The translations under genes were made by a program, and so were the position numbers. A DNA stretch of 64,000 nucleotides from Gluconacetobacter liquefaciens (GTDB taxonomy: Bacteria > Pseudomonadota > Alphaproteobacteria > Acetobacterales > Acetobacteraceae). The stretch spans positions 558,001 through 622,000 of the forward strand of contig NZ_QQAW01000001.1 of assembly GCF_003350405.1 (NCBI RefSeq). Reading direction: 5' to 3'. Shown in pieces: positions 25,540-34,464 of this stretch (position 1 is its first letter; each line of letters starts with the position of its first letter). A model generated the notes under the pieces. That model ran no database searches. It worked only from the letters and a program-made list of their open reading frames with translations, and was not told where the DNA came from.

Positions 25540-27987
25540 ATGAGTAGTGTGTTCTCGATCGTCACCTCGATCCTGCTGGCCCTTGTAGGGCTCTTTCTTT
25601 TCCTGGGCGGCGGCTACCTCGCCGTCCTCGGTGGGTCCTGGTTCTATGTCCTGGCCGGCGCCGTCATGATCGGCGCGGCGGTGACGGGGATCAGGTCTCC
25701 CAAACTGGCGCTGCGGCTCTATGCCGGGCTGCTGCTGGTTTCGACCCTCTGGGCGCTCTTCGAATCCGGGTTCAACATCTGGAACCTGGAAGTGCGTCTG
25801 ATGACCCTGGTGGGCATCGGCGTGTGGATGCTGCTGCCGTGGGTCTGGAGCCAGGGCGGCAAGTGGCTAGCCGAAAAGCGCGAAATGCTTGGCGCCATCG
25901 GCGTCAGCGTCCTGGCGCTGGTCATCAGCTGCTTCACCTCCTATTCGATCGACGGCACCGTGCCGGCCGACCGCATGGCGGCGCAGGAAGCCGATTCCGC
26001 CACCGACGGCGTCCCCGCCGGCGACTGGCAGGCCTATGGCCGCACGATGGGCGGCGATCGCTATTCGCCCCTGGGCCAGATCACCAAGGCCAATATCGGC
26101 CAGTTGAAGCGCGCCTGGCTCACCCGTACGGGCGATGTCCGGCAGGATGGCGAAGGCACCGTCGCCGGCCCCGACCAGGGCCATGAATTCAACCTGGAAG
26201 TCACGCCCATCAAGGTTGGCGACACGCTCTACATGTGCACGCCCCATAGCTGGGTGATGGCGCTGGACGCGGCGACCGGCAAGGTCAAATGGAAGTTCGA
26301 TCCGCATCCCGCGCAGGCGGATCAGGAAAAGAACGTCTATCTCTCCTGCCGTGGCGTGACCTATTACAAGATCCCGGACGAGATCCAGACGAGCTGCCGC
26401 ACGCGAATCTATTCGCCGGTGGCCGACGTGCGGATCGTGGCGCTGGATGCCGAAACCGGCAAACCGTGTGACGATTTCGGCGATCACGGCTTCATCTCCC
26501 TGCGCCAGTATCTGGGCCATGTGCCTCACGGCTTCCACTTCGTGACCTCGCCGCCGCTGGTGGCGAAAAACCGCCTGATCACCGGCGGCTGGATCTTCGA
26601 CAACCAGGCCAATTTCGAACCCTCGGGCGCCGTGCGCGGCTTCGACGCCACGACGGGCGAAATCGCCTGGGCCTGGGATGCCGGCCACACGCCGGAAACC
26701 TGGAAGCCCGGCCCGGATGACGTGCTGACGCGCGACACGCCGAATGCCTGGGGCGTCTACACGGCCGACCCGGACCTGGGCCTGGTCTACATCCCCACCG
26801 GCAACTCTCCGCCCGACAACTGGGGTGGTTCGCGCCGTCCGTTCGACGACGCCACCTCCTCGGCGACGATCGCGCTGGATATCGTGACGGGTGAACGCCG
26901 CTGGACCTACCAGACCGTGCATCACGATCTGTGGGACATGGACATCCCGTCCGGCCCGTCGATGGTCGACCTCCCCGGCCCGAACGGCGAGATGATTCCC
27001 GCCCTGGTGCAGAGCACCAAGCGCGGCGAGTTCTTCGTGCTTGACCGCCGCACCGGCCAGCCGGTCCCCGGCTACCCGGTCGAGGAACGCAAGGTGCCGA
27101 CCGCCGGCATCGCGCCCGACGACCGCGTGTCGCCGACGCAGCCCTATCCGACCGCCATGCCGTCGGTGTCGCCGCCGGACCTCAAAGAGACCGACATGTG
27201 GGGTGCCACGCTGCTGGATCAGATGATCTGCCGCATCCAGTACCGCCAGTCGGCCTATGACGGGCAGTTCACCCCGCCGCATATCGGCCAGACCACGATC
27301 GTCTACCCGGCGTTCTACGGTATCGTCGACTGGCAGGGCATCACGATCGACCCGCAGCGCAAGATCATGCTGGCGAACGCGAGCTACCTGCCGTTCCGCA
27401 TCAAGCTCGATCATCGCCAGACGCTGGAAGGCCCCGGCACGCTGCCGAAATGGGACGGCAAGGGCGAAGAACCCGCCGCCAAGGGTGACGCGCTGTCGGT
27501 CTCGCCGGATTACGGCACGCCCTACATCGCCTACACCAACCCGTGGCTGAATCCGTTGCAGATCCCCTGCAAGGGCCCGGTCTGGGGCACGATCACGGCG
27601 ATCGACCTGGTGACGAAGAAGATCGTGTGGCAGCACCCGGTCGGCACCACCCGCGATACCGGCCCGTTCCGGACGCATAACAACCTGCCGCTGCCCACCG
27701 GCATGTATAATATCGGTGGCAACATCGTGACCAAGGGCGGCGTCGTCTTCATGGGCGCCACCGCGGACGACTACCTGCGGGCCTTCGACCTGGCGACAGG
27801 CAAGGTGATCTGGAGCGACCGCCTGCCGGCAGGCGGCCAGGCCACCCCGATGTCCTACGAGATCGGCGGCAAGCAGTATGTCCTGATCGCGGCCGGCGGC
27901 CATGGCGGCCTGGGCACGCGCAGCGGCGACTACATCATCGCCTATACACTCGACGGCGCGCAGGGAACCGGCGCGACCGCCCAATAA
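25540..27987 (+). CDS. gcd: Membrane-bound PQQ-dependent dehydrogenase (glucose/quinate/shikimate family)
   Basis: An 815-residue quinoprotein. Residues 1-145 hold five membrane spans that bind ubiquinone; the rest is a periplasmic eight-bladed propeller binding PQQ and Ca2+ (WHxYGRT-like start WQAYGRTMGGDRYSPLGQI; later VLDRRTGQPVPGYPVEERKV). The catalytic Asp (Asp466 in HHDLWDMD) and Lys (Lys494 in STKRGEFF) correspond to Asp466 and Lys493 of the E. coli enzyme. It oxidises a polyol or aldose at the periplasmic face and passes electrons to ubiquinone. Glucose, quinate/shikimate or inositol are possible; sequence by eye does not decide, so the symbol is tentative. An outer-membrane protein gene follows directly. 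Confidence 0.88.
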   Translation: MSSVFSIVTSILLALVGLFLFLGGGYLAVLGGSWFYVLAGAVMIGAAVTGIRSPKLALRLYAGLLLVSTLWALFESGFNIWNLEVRLMTLVGIGVWMLLPWVWSQGGKWLAEKREMLGAIGVSVLALVISCFTSYSIDGTVPADRMAAQEADSATDGVPAGDWQAYGRTMGGDRYSPLGQITKANIGQLKRAWLTRTGDVRQDGEGTVAGPDQGHEFNLEVTPIKVGDTLYMCTPHSWVMALDAATGKVKWKFDPHPAQADQEKNVYLSCRGVTYYKIPDEIQTSCRTRIYSPVADVRIVALDAETGKPCDDFGDHGFISLRQYLGHVPHGFHFVTSPPLVAKNRLITGGWIFDNQANFEPSGAVRGFDATTGEIAWAWDAGHTPETWKPGPDDVLTRDTPNAWGVYTADPDLGLVYIPTGNSPPDNWGGSRRPFDDATSSATIALDIVTGERRWTYQTVHHDLWDMDIPSGPSMVDLPGPNGEMIPALVQSTKRGEFFVLDRRTGQPVPGYPVEERKVPTAGIAPDDRVSPTQPYPTAMPSVSPPDLKETDMWGATLLDQMICRIQYRQSAYDGQFTPPHIGQTTIVYPAFYGIVDWQGITIDPQRKIMLANASYLPFRIKLDHRQTLEGPGTLPKWDGKGEEPAAKGDALSVSPDYGTPYIAYTNPWLNPLQIPCKGPVWGTITAIDLVTKKIVWQHPVGTTRDTGPFRTHNNLPLPTGMYNIGGNIVTKGGVVFMGATADDYLRAFDLATGKVIWSDRLPAGGQATPMSYEIGGKQYVLIAAGGHGGLGTRSGDYIIAYTLDGAQGTGATAQ

Positions 27988-28005
27988 GCAATAATAATAA
28001 CAACA

Positions 28006-28038
28006 GGTGCCGGGCGCGCTTCAGGCGCGCCCGGCACC
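28006..28038 (+). terminator. Strong hairpin between dehydrogenase and outer-membrane protein genes
   Basis: GGTGCCGGGCGCGC pairs perfectly with GCGCGCCCGGCACC around a five-base loop, 19 bp after the gcd stop and 22 bp before the next start. No T-run follows. In an operon such a hairpin often protects the upstream message or attenuates the downstream gene. Confidence 0.5.
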
Positions 28039-28059
28039 GCCCCCAACGGAATCAAACCA

Positions 28060-28953
28060 ATGCGTTTGACAGAACGGCCGGCATGGCTCTGGACTCTCGT
28101 CCGCTTCTCCATCCCCGGCGCCTTCCTGCTTGGCGCGCTCCCGGCGGCCCACGCCTCGGATATCACGCTGGGCATCATCGGCCCGCACGAATACGACCTG
28201 CCGGTCGATTTCAAACCGTTCAACGTGCTGGTGCAGTACGGCGACGGCAACGCGGCCGGCTCGTACTACAACGGCTCGGGCCAGCGCACGGCAGGGCAGG
28301 GCAGTCACACCTGGTCGGGCCTGACCAAATATGTCCATTTCCGCAGTTTCGATGCCCTTCCCGGTGTCGGCTTCGCCTTCGAAATCATCCAGGGCGAAAG
28401 CTTCACACTGGCCAACGGCAAGAATTACGGCGGTCTCGGCCCCACCATCGTCGGCCCCGCCGCATGGTTCAAACCCAACGCGCACAGCACCTTCGGCTTC
28501 CAGACCTTCATGCAGACGCCGGTGGGCACGCGCGATGCCACCTCGCCCAATTACTGGTCGAACATCTCAAGCTTCATCTTCGACTACGAATGGAAGCATT
28601 TCAGCTTCGATGGCGACGCGGGCACCGTGGTCGGTTCGACCAAGCATATCAGGGGCCAGAACAGTTATTTCCCCGGCGTCGTGTTCTATTCGAACCTGCG
28701 CTGGAGCTGGAAGGCCACCAAACTTCTCGAACCGTTCTTCGCGCTCGACTGGCAGAACGTGACCGGCACCTACAACAACACCCGCCGCGCCTATGTAAAG
28801 GATTCCAGCAGCCGCGAAGTGGCGCTCGGTGTCGGCATGATGTTCAATATCGCGAAGAATTTCTCATTTACAACACGCTATACCCACTCAGTCGAAGGTC
28901 GGAACACTCCCGAAAGTAATGCCTATTACATCAAGCTCGTTTATCTCTGGTAG
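28060..28953 (+). CDS. Outer-membrane beta-barrel protein, possibly Phenol_MetA_deg family
   Basis: A 297-residue protein with a Sec signal peptide (FSIPGAFLLGALPAAHA then SDITLG) and a sequence of alternating hydrophobic residues and aromatic girdle positions throughout, ending YYIKLVYLW with a terminal Trp as in outer-membrane barrels. Blocks such as TWSGLTKYVHFR, GPTIVGPAAWFK and LGVGMMFNIAKNFSFTTRYT resemble the MetA-pathway/phenol-degradation porin-like family; this assignment is by eye. It is likely the uptake channel for the substrate of the upstream PQQ dehydrogenase. Confidence 0.75.
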   Translation: MRLTERPAWLWTLVRFSIPGAFLLGALPAAHASDITLGIIGPHEYDLPVDFKPFNVLVQYGDGNAAGSYYNGSGQRTAGQGSHTWSGLTKYVHFRSFDALPGVGFAFEIIQGESFTLANGKNYGGLGPTIVGPAAWFKPNAHSTFGFQTFMQTPVGTRDATSPNYWSNISSFIFDYEWKHFSFDGDAGTVVGSTKHIRGQNSYFPGVVFYSNLRWSWKATKLLEPFFALDWQNVTGTYNNTRRAYVKDSSSREVALGVGMMFNIAKNFSFTTRYTHSVEGRNTPESNAYYIKLVYLW

Positions 28954-29168
28954 ATATCCTTCCCGGAACAGAGGTGGTCATCACGCCCTATTGCTCTCCG
29001 CGCCCGATCCAGGAGATTGACTTGGCGAAGACTACAAAATGTGTATAGGTATTATGCCTGAAATAGGGCACGGAAGGGCCAGAAGAGCTCAAGCGATGCC
29101 GTTCCTGCATGGAAGAGGCAGGTTCGGCAGGGCTGGGCGTATTGTGAGCGATACGGGCGCGGCAAGCG

Positions 29169-30110
29169 ATGGAATGGGCAATTCCGAATAAAGACAATAC
29201 CAGCACGGCGCGAAACAGCGCCGGCGGCATCATGGTGGAACGGTCGTGGCACCGATGCGCCGCCTCCCACCACGTCGATCCGGCCCAGGGCTGGGTGGCC
29301 GATATTTTCAGCGGAGCGGAATTCCGCCATCTCAGCGGGCGTTCCGCTCCGCTGATGCGGGCGGCCCAGCCCGAGATGCGGCGCCTGTTCGATCTGGCAC
29401 ATCCCATGGGTCTGCTGGTCCTGCTGGCGGATACCGACGCCATGCTCCTGGCCCGCTGCGCGGACGATGGCCAGTCGACTCATTGCCGCCGGATGGGCCT
29501 GCAACAGGGCGCGATCTGGGACGAAGCGGTTGCAGGCACCAACGGCGTCGGTACCTGCGTCCGCGACTGTACCCCCATCTTCCTGGGCCAGGGGGAACAT
29601 TGGCGTTTCTGCTTTTCCCTGCTCGCCAGTTTCGCTACCCCGATCTTCGATGCGCAGGGTCAGATCATCGGCGCGCTCAATCTCGCCGCCTTCCATGGCG
29701 ATTCCTCGCGCCACGCCGCCCCCCTGCTGATGGACACGCTCACGCAGGCCGGCCGGCGGATCGAAGATCAACTGTTCCGTAACCGCTATGAGGGGCGCAA
29801 GATCCTGCTCCTCGACACGGCCGACGGCGTGTCCGCGCCGTTGGTCGCGGTCGATGACGACGGCCAGGTCGTGGGTGCCACGCGCGCGGCTCGGACCCTG
29901 ATGCAGTGGACCGACGAGATGATCCGCGAGCAGCCCAACCTGCTCTCGACGCTGGAGGGCGACGATTCCCCCAGTTTCCGCAAGGCGGAAGAGAGCGTCA
30001 TCCGCTCCGCCCTGGCCACCACGCAAGGCAACGTGACCCGCGCGGCACGCGGCCTGGGCATCAGCCGCGCCACCTTCTATCGGAAGATGCGCATGCTGGG
30101 CATCGCATAA
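29169..30110 (+). CDS. GAF-Fis regulator lacking the sigma-54 AAA+ domain
   Basis: A 313-residue protein. Residues about 60-190 are an AcoR-like GAF sensor domain (WDEAVAGTNGVGTCVRD is the classic AcoR/acetoin-type signature). The C-terminal 40 residues are a Fis-type helix-turn-helix (ATTQGNVTRAARGLGISRAT then FYRKMRMLGI). The AAA+ domain with its GAFTGA loop, which should lie between them in an AcoR-type sigma-54 activator, is absent: only a PAS-like stretch of about 70 residues is present. It therefore cannot activate sigma-54 polymerase itself. It may control the upstream dehydrogenase and porin genes (215-bp gap). Confidence 0.82.
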   Translation: MEWAIPNKDNTSTARNSAGGIMVERSWHRCAASHHVDPAQGWVADIFSGAEFRHLSGRSAPLMRAAQPEMRRLFDLAHPMGLLVLLADTDAMLLARCADDGQSTHCRRMGLQQGAIWDEAVAGTNGVGTCVRDCTPIFLGQGEHWRFCFSLLASFATPIFDAQGQIIGALNLAAFHGDSSRHAAPLLMDTLTQAGRRIEDQLFRNRYEGRKILLLDTADGVSAPLVAVDDDGQVVGATRAARTLMQWTDEMIREQPNLLSTLEGDDSPSFRKAEESVIRSALATTQGNVTRAARGLGISRATFYRKMRMLGIA

Positions 30111-30209
30111 CCCGGCTCGGAGCCTGACCGAAAAGACGGCCTGACGGCGGTACCCCACGCCCGCTCCGATGCGCGACAGCCAGCGCCGCACGCGCGGCCA
30201 CCGCCTTGC

Positions 30210-31406
30210 ATGAACGTTGCATGTTCGATAATGTGCGAATCATTCGCATTAACATGGTGGCGCGTGCTTCGGAAAATTCATCGCTGGATCGGGCTGGCCC
30301 TGATCCTGCCGTTCGCGTTGCAGGGCCTGACCGGGCTGCTGCTGGTGGTCCTGCCGCTGATGCTGGCAGGTCGTCCCGCCGCCCCGGTGGCCGGCCCGCC
30401 CATGGGGGCCGAGGCCATGATCGGTGCCGCGCGCGCCGTGGCCCCCACCGGCACGCAGCCCCTGCGTTTCGACCCCGCCCGCTGGCCGGGTGACAGCGCG
30501 GTCGTCGCCTTCGGGCCGGCCGGCGAGCGCCACCCGGAATTCGAGGTGATGGTCGATCCATCCCACGCCGCGGTCATCCGCACGCATATCCTCCCCCACG
30601 GGCTGCGCGTGCTGCACAACCTGCACGCCGACCTGCTGCTGCTGCCCTACGGCCAGTATGCCACCGGCGCCATGGGCATCCTGCTCAGCGTCATGGCCAT
30701 CACCGGCCTGCTCCTGTGGTGGCCGCACCCGGCCCTGTGGGCCTCGGGCAAATGGCGTCGCACGGTTCTCGTCTCGTCCAGGGCGAGGGGCTATCGCCTG
30801 TGGCGCGAAACCCATATCAGCTTCGGCTTCTGGACACTGGCGGTCATGCTGTTCCTCGCCCTCAGCGGTGCGGTCCTGGCCTTCCCCTTCGCGCGCCCGC
30901 TCTTCGGCGTCCAGGGCGGCGGCGGCCGCCCGGCCCAAAGCCGCCCGCACCACCCCGACCACACGCCCGCCATCCCCGGCGAACAGGGCCTGGACGCCGC
31001 CCTGGCCGCTATACACACCCAGATGCCCGATGTCGTCCTCACGTCAGCCCATTTGGGCGGCCGCCCGGCCGAGCAATCCTTCAATATCGTCCTGCCGGCT
31101 TACGGCCCCAACCGCCCGGCCACCGTGCGGTACGATGCCGATGCCGGCACGGTGCGCTTCACCCGCGACCCGGCCCAGCAGCGCACGGGCGAACTGACCT
31201 TCATGTGGCTGCACACGCTGCACGAGGCCAAGCTGGCCGGCCCCGCCGTCATCGCCGGTCTCTGGCGCACGGCGGTCGGCATCGCCGGCGCGGCGCTGCT
31301 CTATTTCTCCATCTCCGGGGGCGTCATGTGGGTCCTGCGCCGACGCGGCGCCGCCACCCGCAAGGCCCGCGTGGCAGCCGTGCCCGACCCCACGCGCACC
31401 GCCTGA
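30210..31406 (+). CDS. PepSY-associated membrane protein
   Basis: A 398-residue protein with about four spans. Motifs typical of PepSY_TM proteins are present: VLRKIHRWIGLALILPFALQ at the start, LRVLHNLHADLLLLPYGQYA, and later WLHTLHEAKLAGPAVIAGLW with His pairs that could bind haem. The family includes ferric-siderophore reductases and sulphite-oxidase-associated subunits, often near TonB receptors. The start is doubtful: the in-frame ATG 30210 lies upstream of a Fur-like box at 30234-30248, so translation may begin later, for instance at GTG 30264. No convincing Shine-Dalgarno decides. Confidence 0.85.
   Translation: MNVACSIMCESFALTWWRVLRKIHRWIGLALILPFALQGLTGLLLVVLPLMLAGRPAAPVAGPPMGAEAMIGAARAVAPTGTQPLRFDPARWPGDSAVVAFGPAGERHPEFEVMVDPSHAAVIRTHILPHGLRVLHNLHADLLLLPYGQYATGAMGILLSVMAITGLLLWWPHPALWASGKWRRTVLVSSRARGYRLWRETHISFGFWTLAVMLFLALSGAVLAFPFARPLFGVQGGGGRPAQSRPHHPDHTPAIPGEQGLDAALAAIHTQMPDVVLTSAHLGGRPAEQSFNIVLPAYGPNRPATVRYDADAGTVRFTRDPAQQRTGELTFMWLHTLHEAKLAGPAVIAGLWRTAVGIAGAALLYFSISGGVMWVLRRRGAATRKARVAAVPDPTRTA
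30234..30248. promoter_or_regulatory. Fur-like box at the PepSY gene
   Basis: TGCGAAT-C-ATTCGCA is a perfect 7-1-7 dyad. Against the classical Fur core TGATAAT-N-ATTATCA it matches at 11 of 15 positions. It overlaps the presumed start region of an iron-linked PepSY gene, just where a repressor would act. A related dyad lies at 62967-62981. Confidence 0.65.
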
Positions 31407-31430
31407 ACATCCCATCCGGCGACGCGGGGA

Positions 31431-31470
31431 GGGGGCGTGCAACACCACGCCCCCAGCCCCCAGCCCCCAA
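31431..31470 (+). repeat. Hairpin plus CCCCCAR heptamer repeats after the PepSY gene
   Basis: GGGGGCGTG (31431-31439) pairs perfectly with CACGCCCCC (31446-31454), 24 bp after the stop. It runs into three tandem heptamers CCCCCAG-CCCCCAG-CCCCCAA (31450-31470). A second cluster of the same heptamer lies at 35242-35269, also just after a stop codon. Probable 3'-end structure or small intergenic repeat. Confidence 0.45.
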
Positions 31471-31566
31471 CCGCCGGAAAGCCATGCCTTTTTCCGCGCA
31501 CTGGTCTCCCCACAAGGCTGCGTGTTATAACAAGCGCCCAGGCGACCCCATACCTGAAAAAGGGAC

Positions 31567-31698
31567 ATGCAGAAGATGCGGAAATGCGAGCTTTACGCTC
31601 TGACTTCGATGATCGTGATCATTTCCGCCGTCATTTATTATGTGCATGGGCATTACGCTCCCGTTTCCACGGGATGCACGCTGGGCATCTGTTTTTAA
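31567..31698 (+). CDS. Small single-span membrane protein (43 residues)
   Basis: ATG 31567 to TAA 31698 encodes a 43-residue peptide with one convincing transmembrane helix (LTSMIVIISAVIYYVHGHY) and two Cys near the C-terminus (GCTLGICF). An AAAGGG-like stretch lies close upstream. It resembles no family I know. It is separated from the PepSY gene by 160 bp including a hairpin and converges on the MFS gene at 31735. Confidence 0.45.
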   Translation: MQKMRKCELYALTSMIVIISAVIYYVHGHYAPVSTGCTLGICF

Positions 31699-31734
31699 CA
31701 GCCTGCCCGCCAGGCCACATCTGCGGCCAGACTG

Positions 31735-33030
31735 TCACGTCTGTGCCGGAGAGCGGCCTCTCTTCGCGTAAAGCCGGGCCGTTGCCGCGACCATGAGCGC
31801 GCCCGCCAGGCTGGCGGGGATGGCCACCACGGCCAGCGACAGCCGGATGCCGTCCGGTGCAGTGAAGACCCGGTCGCTGAGCACACCGATCAGCATCGAG
31901 CCGCCAGACAGCCCGATCAGCGCGTTGCACAGCAGCATGATGGCGGAAACCTGCGCCCGCATCGCGTGGGGCGTCACCGTCTGGATCAGCACGGCCGATG
32001 GCGCCATGGGAAACGAAGCAAAGAAAAACGCAAGCGCGAAGAACACCAGCCCGGCATGACCGGCCCCGCACAGAACACTCACGAGAAACAGCAGCGCGGC
32101 GCTCACCATGCCCATTCCCCCGACGATCATCGGGGCGATGACGACCCCCTTCGTCGTCAGGGCATCCATCAGGCGTCCGCTGGTATAGACACCGCCACAC
32201 CCGCAGAGGATCGCAATGCCGCTCATGATGGCGCCCACGGCGGCGTGCGGCATCGCCATGACGCGCATCAGATAAGCCGGCGACCAGCTCATGAGCGAGA
32301 ACAGCATGATCGCGCTGCAGGAATAACCGAGGAAATGAAGCAGGAACAGCCATTTCCTGTCGAGAATGAAGGCGCCGGTCTGTAACAGTCCCGATCGCAC
32401 CGCCGTTTTTCCGCGCGCGGCGACCTCGGGCACGACGATCGCGATGACCACCGCCAGCAACAGCCCCGGCACGCCGGCGGCGATGAAGCAGAGCTTCCAC
32501 GGCGCAAGGCCGCCGCCCTGCACCCCGCCAGACTGAAGCATGGCCATCAGCATCCCACCGAAAAGATAGGCAATGCCGACCCCGACGAACGACCCGGCGG
32601 AAAACAGGGCGATGATCCGCCCCAGCCGCGCCGCCGGCACGATATCGGCCAGGAAAGAATAGACGGCCGGCACCAGCGCCGCTTCGCCGATCCCAACCCC
32701 CATCCGGCAGATGAACAGGCTCGCAAACCCGTTGGAGAGTCCGCAACCGATCGTGGCGACGCTCCACAGGGCCAGACCGCCAACGATGATCGGCGGCCGG
32801 GGAAACCGGTCGGCCATCATCGAAATCGGCAGGCTGAGCACCGAATACAGCAGCGCGAACGCAAAACCGTTCAGGATGGCGAACTGAAAATCATTCAGGT
32901 GCAGATCGGCCTTTACCGGACCGATCATCAGCGAAAGGATCTGCCGGTCGATAAACGACAGCACATAAGCGCAGCCGAACAGGATCGTCGTCGGTATCGG
33001 ATGCGGCGTGCGCGCGGCAGATATGGACAT
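31735..33030 (-). CDS. MFS transporter, spinster-like subgroup
   Basis: A 431-residue 12-span MFS transporter. The opening span FGCAYVLSFIDRQILSLMIG and the block SISMMADRF...RMGVGIGEAALVPAVYSFLAD are typical of spinster-like/hexuronate-like MFS members (INYIDRxxL and GxGEA motifs). Substrate unknown. It is divergent from the panE-like/aldolase pair, across a 428-bp spacer with a dyad at 33105-33123, so it may import the acid or sugar that pair acts on. Confidence 0.87.
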   Translation of the reverse strand: MSISAARTPHPIPTTILFGCAYVLSFIDRQILSLMIGPVKADLHLNDFQFAILNGFAFALLYSVLSLPISMMADRFPRPPIIVGGLALWSVATIGCGLSNGFASLFICRMGVGIGEAALVPAVYSFLADIVPAARLGRIIALFSAGSFVGVGIAYLFGGMLMAMLQSGGVQGGGLAPWKLCFIAAGVPGLLLAVVIAIVVPEVAARGKTAVRSGLLQTGAFILDRKWLFLLHFLGYSCSAIMLFSLMSWSPAYLMRVMAMPHAAVGAIMSGIAILCGCGGVYTSGRLMDALTTKGVVIAPMIVGGMGMVSAALLFLVSVLCGAGHAGLVFFALAFFFASFPMAPSAVLIQTVTPHAMRAQVSAIMLLCNALIGLSGGSMLIGVLSDRVFTAPDGIRLSLAVVAIPASLAGALMVAATARLYAKRGRSPAQT

Positions 33031-33458
33031 CTCTTTCCCTTCTCGCGGCCTTTTGCCGGATGCAGCACCTGCCGCAAGGATTCCTGCGAGCCTGTGTGAG
33101 GTAGTTTTGATGTCGAGTCAAAATAAGGCCGGAACAGGCGTCCGTCCGGCATGTGTCTCTCCACATCGCGGCATCGTTGAAAGCTGCCGACCGCGAAGGG
33201 CCGCAAACGCGCATCGGCCTGCCGGCAACATCATGTTTCAAACCGCTCTGATGGCCCCATCGTCCGTTTCCTCTGCCAGGATCGCGGATCGGCCAAGGGA
33301 CGGTAAGGAGACGCCGCACCGGACTATCGCCGATGAGGGGTCGAAAGGCGCGCCCCCCTGATCGTGATGGCCCACAGATTGACCGGTATGGGGCAACCCT
33401 GCACTCTGCATGGCATGACACGTGATTCCGCCTTCACCTCCCCGCCGTCCGTCGGTCC
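33031..33458. other. Long divergent spacer between MFS and panE-like genes
   Basis: No convincing gene is visible. It contains a perfect dyad TTTTGA-N7-TCAAAA at 33105-33123, which on the reverse strand includes a TTGACT that may serve as the -35 of the MFS gene. On the forward strand, ATTGACC near 33378 is a possible -35 for the panE-like gene. The regulator that would bind is not encoded next to it. Confidence 0.4.
33105..33123. promoter_or_regulatory. Dyad operator candidate upstream of the MFS gene
   Basis: TTTTGA (33105-33110) and TCAAAA (33118-33123) form a perfect inverted repeat with a 7-bp spacer, about 75 bp upstream of the MFS start. Confidence 0.35.
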
Positions 33459-34464
33459 ATGACGACCGCTTCGCACATCTGCATCGCGGGGGTCGGCGCC
33501 ATCGGCGGCACGCTGGCGGCCTGCCTGGCACGGGGCGGTGCGTCGGTCTCGCTGATCGCGCGCGGCGAAACCCTGTCCCGCCTGCGCACCCACGGCCTGA
33601 CCGTGACTGAAGGCGAGACCACCTTCACCTGCCACCCCGCCGCCGCCGAGCGCGCGCCAGGCCCGATGGACGTCCTGTTCCTCGCCGTCAAATCGCATCA
33701 GTTGCCCAGTCTGCTGCCGGCGGTCCTGCCGGCGGTCGGTCCCGACACATTGATCGTCCCCGTCATCAACGGCATCCCCTGGTGGATGGCGGCAGACGAC
33801 GCCCCGCCGGCCTTCCGCACGCTCGCCCCCCCTGCTGGACCCGACGGGCCAACTGGCGGCCCACCTGCCGGCACGGCAGGTCGCGGGCTGCGTCGCCTAT
33901 GCCTTCTGCGCCAGCGAAGCCCCCGGACAGATCCGGTCCCTGCGGCCGATGCGCCTGGTGCTGGGACGTGCCGCACCCGACGCGCCCGGCCCGGCCCGCG
34001 ACCGACTGACCCATCTCGCCGGCCTGCTCAATGCCTGCGGGATCGACGCGCCCGTCACCGACGCCATCCACGCCGAAATCTGGACCAAACTCGCCGCCAA
34101 CGTGGCCTCGAACCCCCTGTCGGTGATCACGGGCGCCACGCTCGAAGCCATGGCGACCGACCCGGCCACCTACGCGATCATTCGCGCCTCGCTGGACGAG
34201 GCGATCGCGACCGGCGCGGCCTGCGGCATTTCCACCCTCAAACCGGCCGAGGCGATCTGCGCCATGATGGCGGCCGCCGGCCCCCACGAAACCTCGATGT
34301 TGCAGGATTTCCGGGCCGGACGAACCCTGGAGACGGTGGCGATCGGCGACGCGCTGGTGGCGCTGGCGCGCGCGCTGGGCGTGCCGACGCCGATCATCGA
34401 CACCCTGCTCGGCCTCGTGGCCTTTCAACGCCGTTCCCTGGCCGGAAAGGAACAGACATCATGA
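33459..34464 (+). pseudogene. Ketopantoate-reductase-family protein, frameshifted
   Basis: The N-terminal half (33459 to about 33828) begins MTTASHICIAGVGAIGGTLA, with the GxGxxG NADP-binding motif, and contains VLFLAVKSHQLPSLLPAVLP, a hallmark of the PanE/ApbA family. After the run of seven C at 33826-33832 the homology moves one frame on: LLDPTGQLAAHLPARQVAGC, then EIWTKLAANVASNPLSVITG with the catalytic-Lys region, ending at 34464. Removing one C restores a complete protein of about 334 residues. PanE-like enzymes reduce 2-keto acids such as ketopantoate with NADPH; this one, next to an aldolase, may not make pantoate. Real mutation or sequencing error cannot be told apart here. Confidence 0.82.

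Noticed and set aside
25867-27984. 705-codon open frame opposite the PQQ dehydrogenase gene
   Set aside because: Reverse-strand shadow with repetitive Arg/Gly/Val composition; the forward gene has complete catalytic motifs.
28954-29168. Sigma-54 (-24/-12) promoter before the GAF-Fis regulator
   Set aside because: No TGGCAC-N5-TTGC pattern is present; TTGACT near 29018 has no -10 box at correct spacing.
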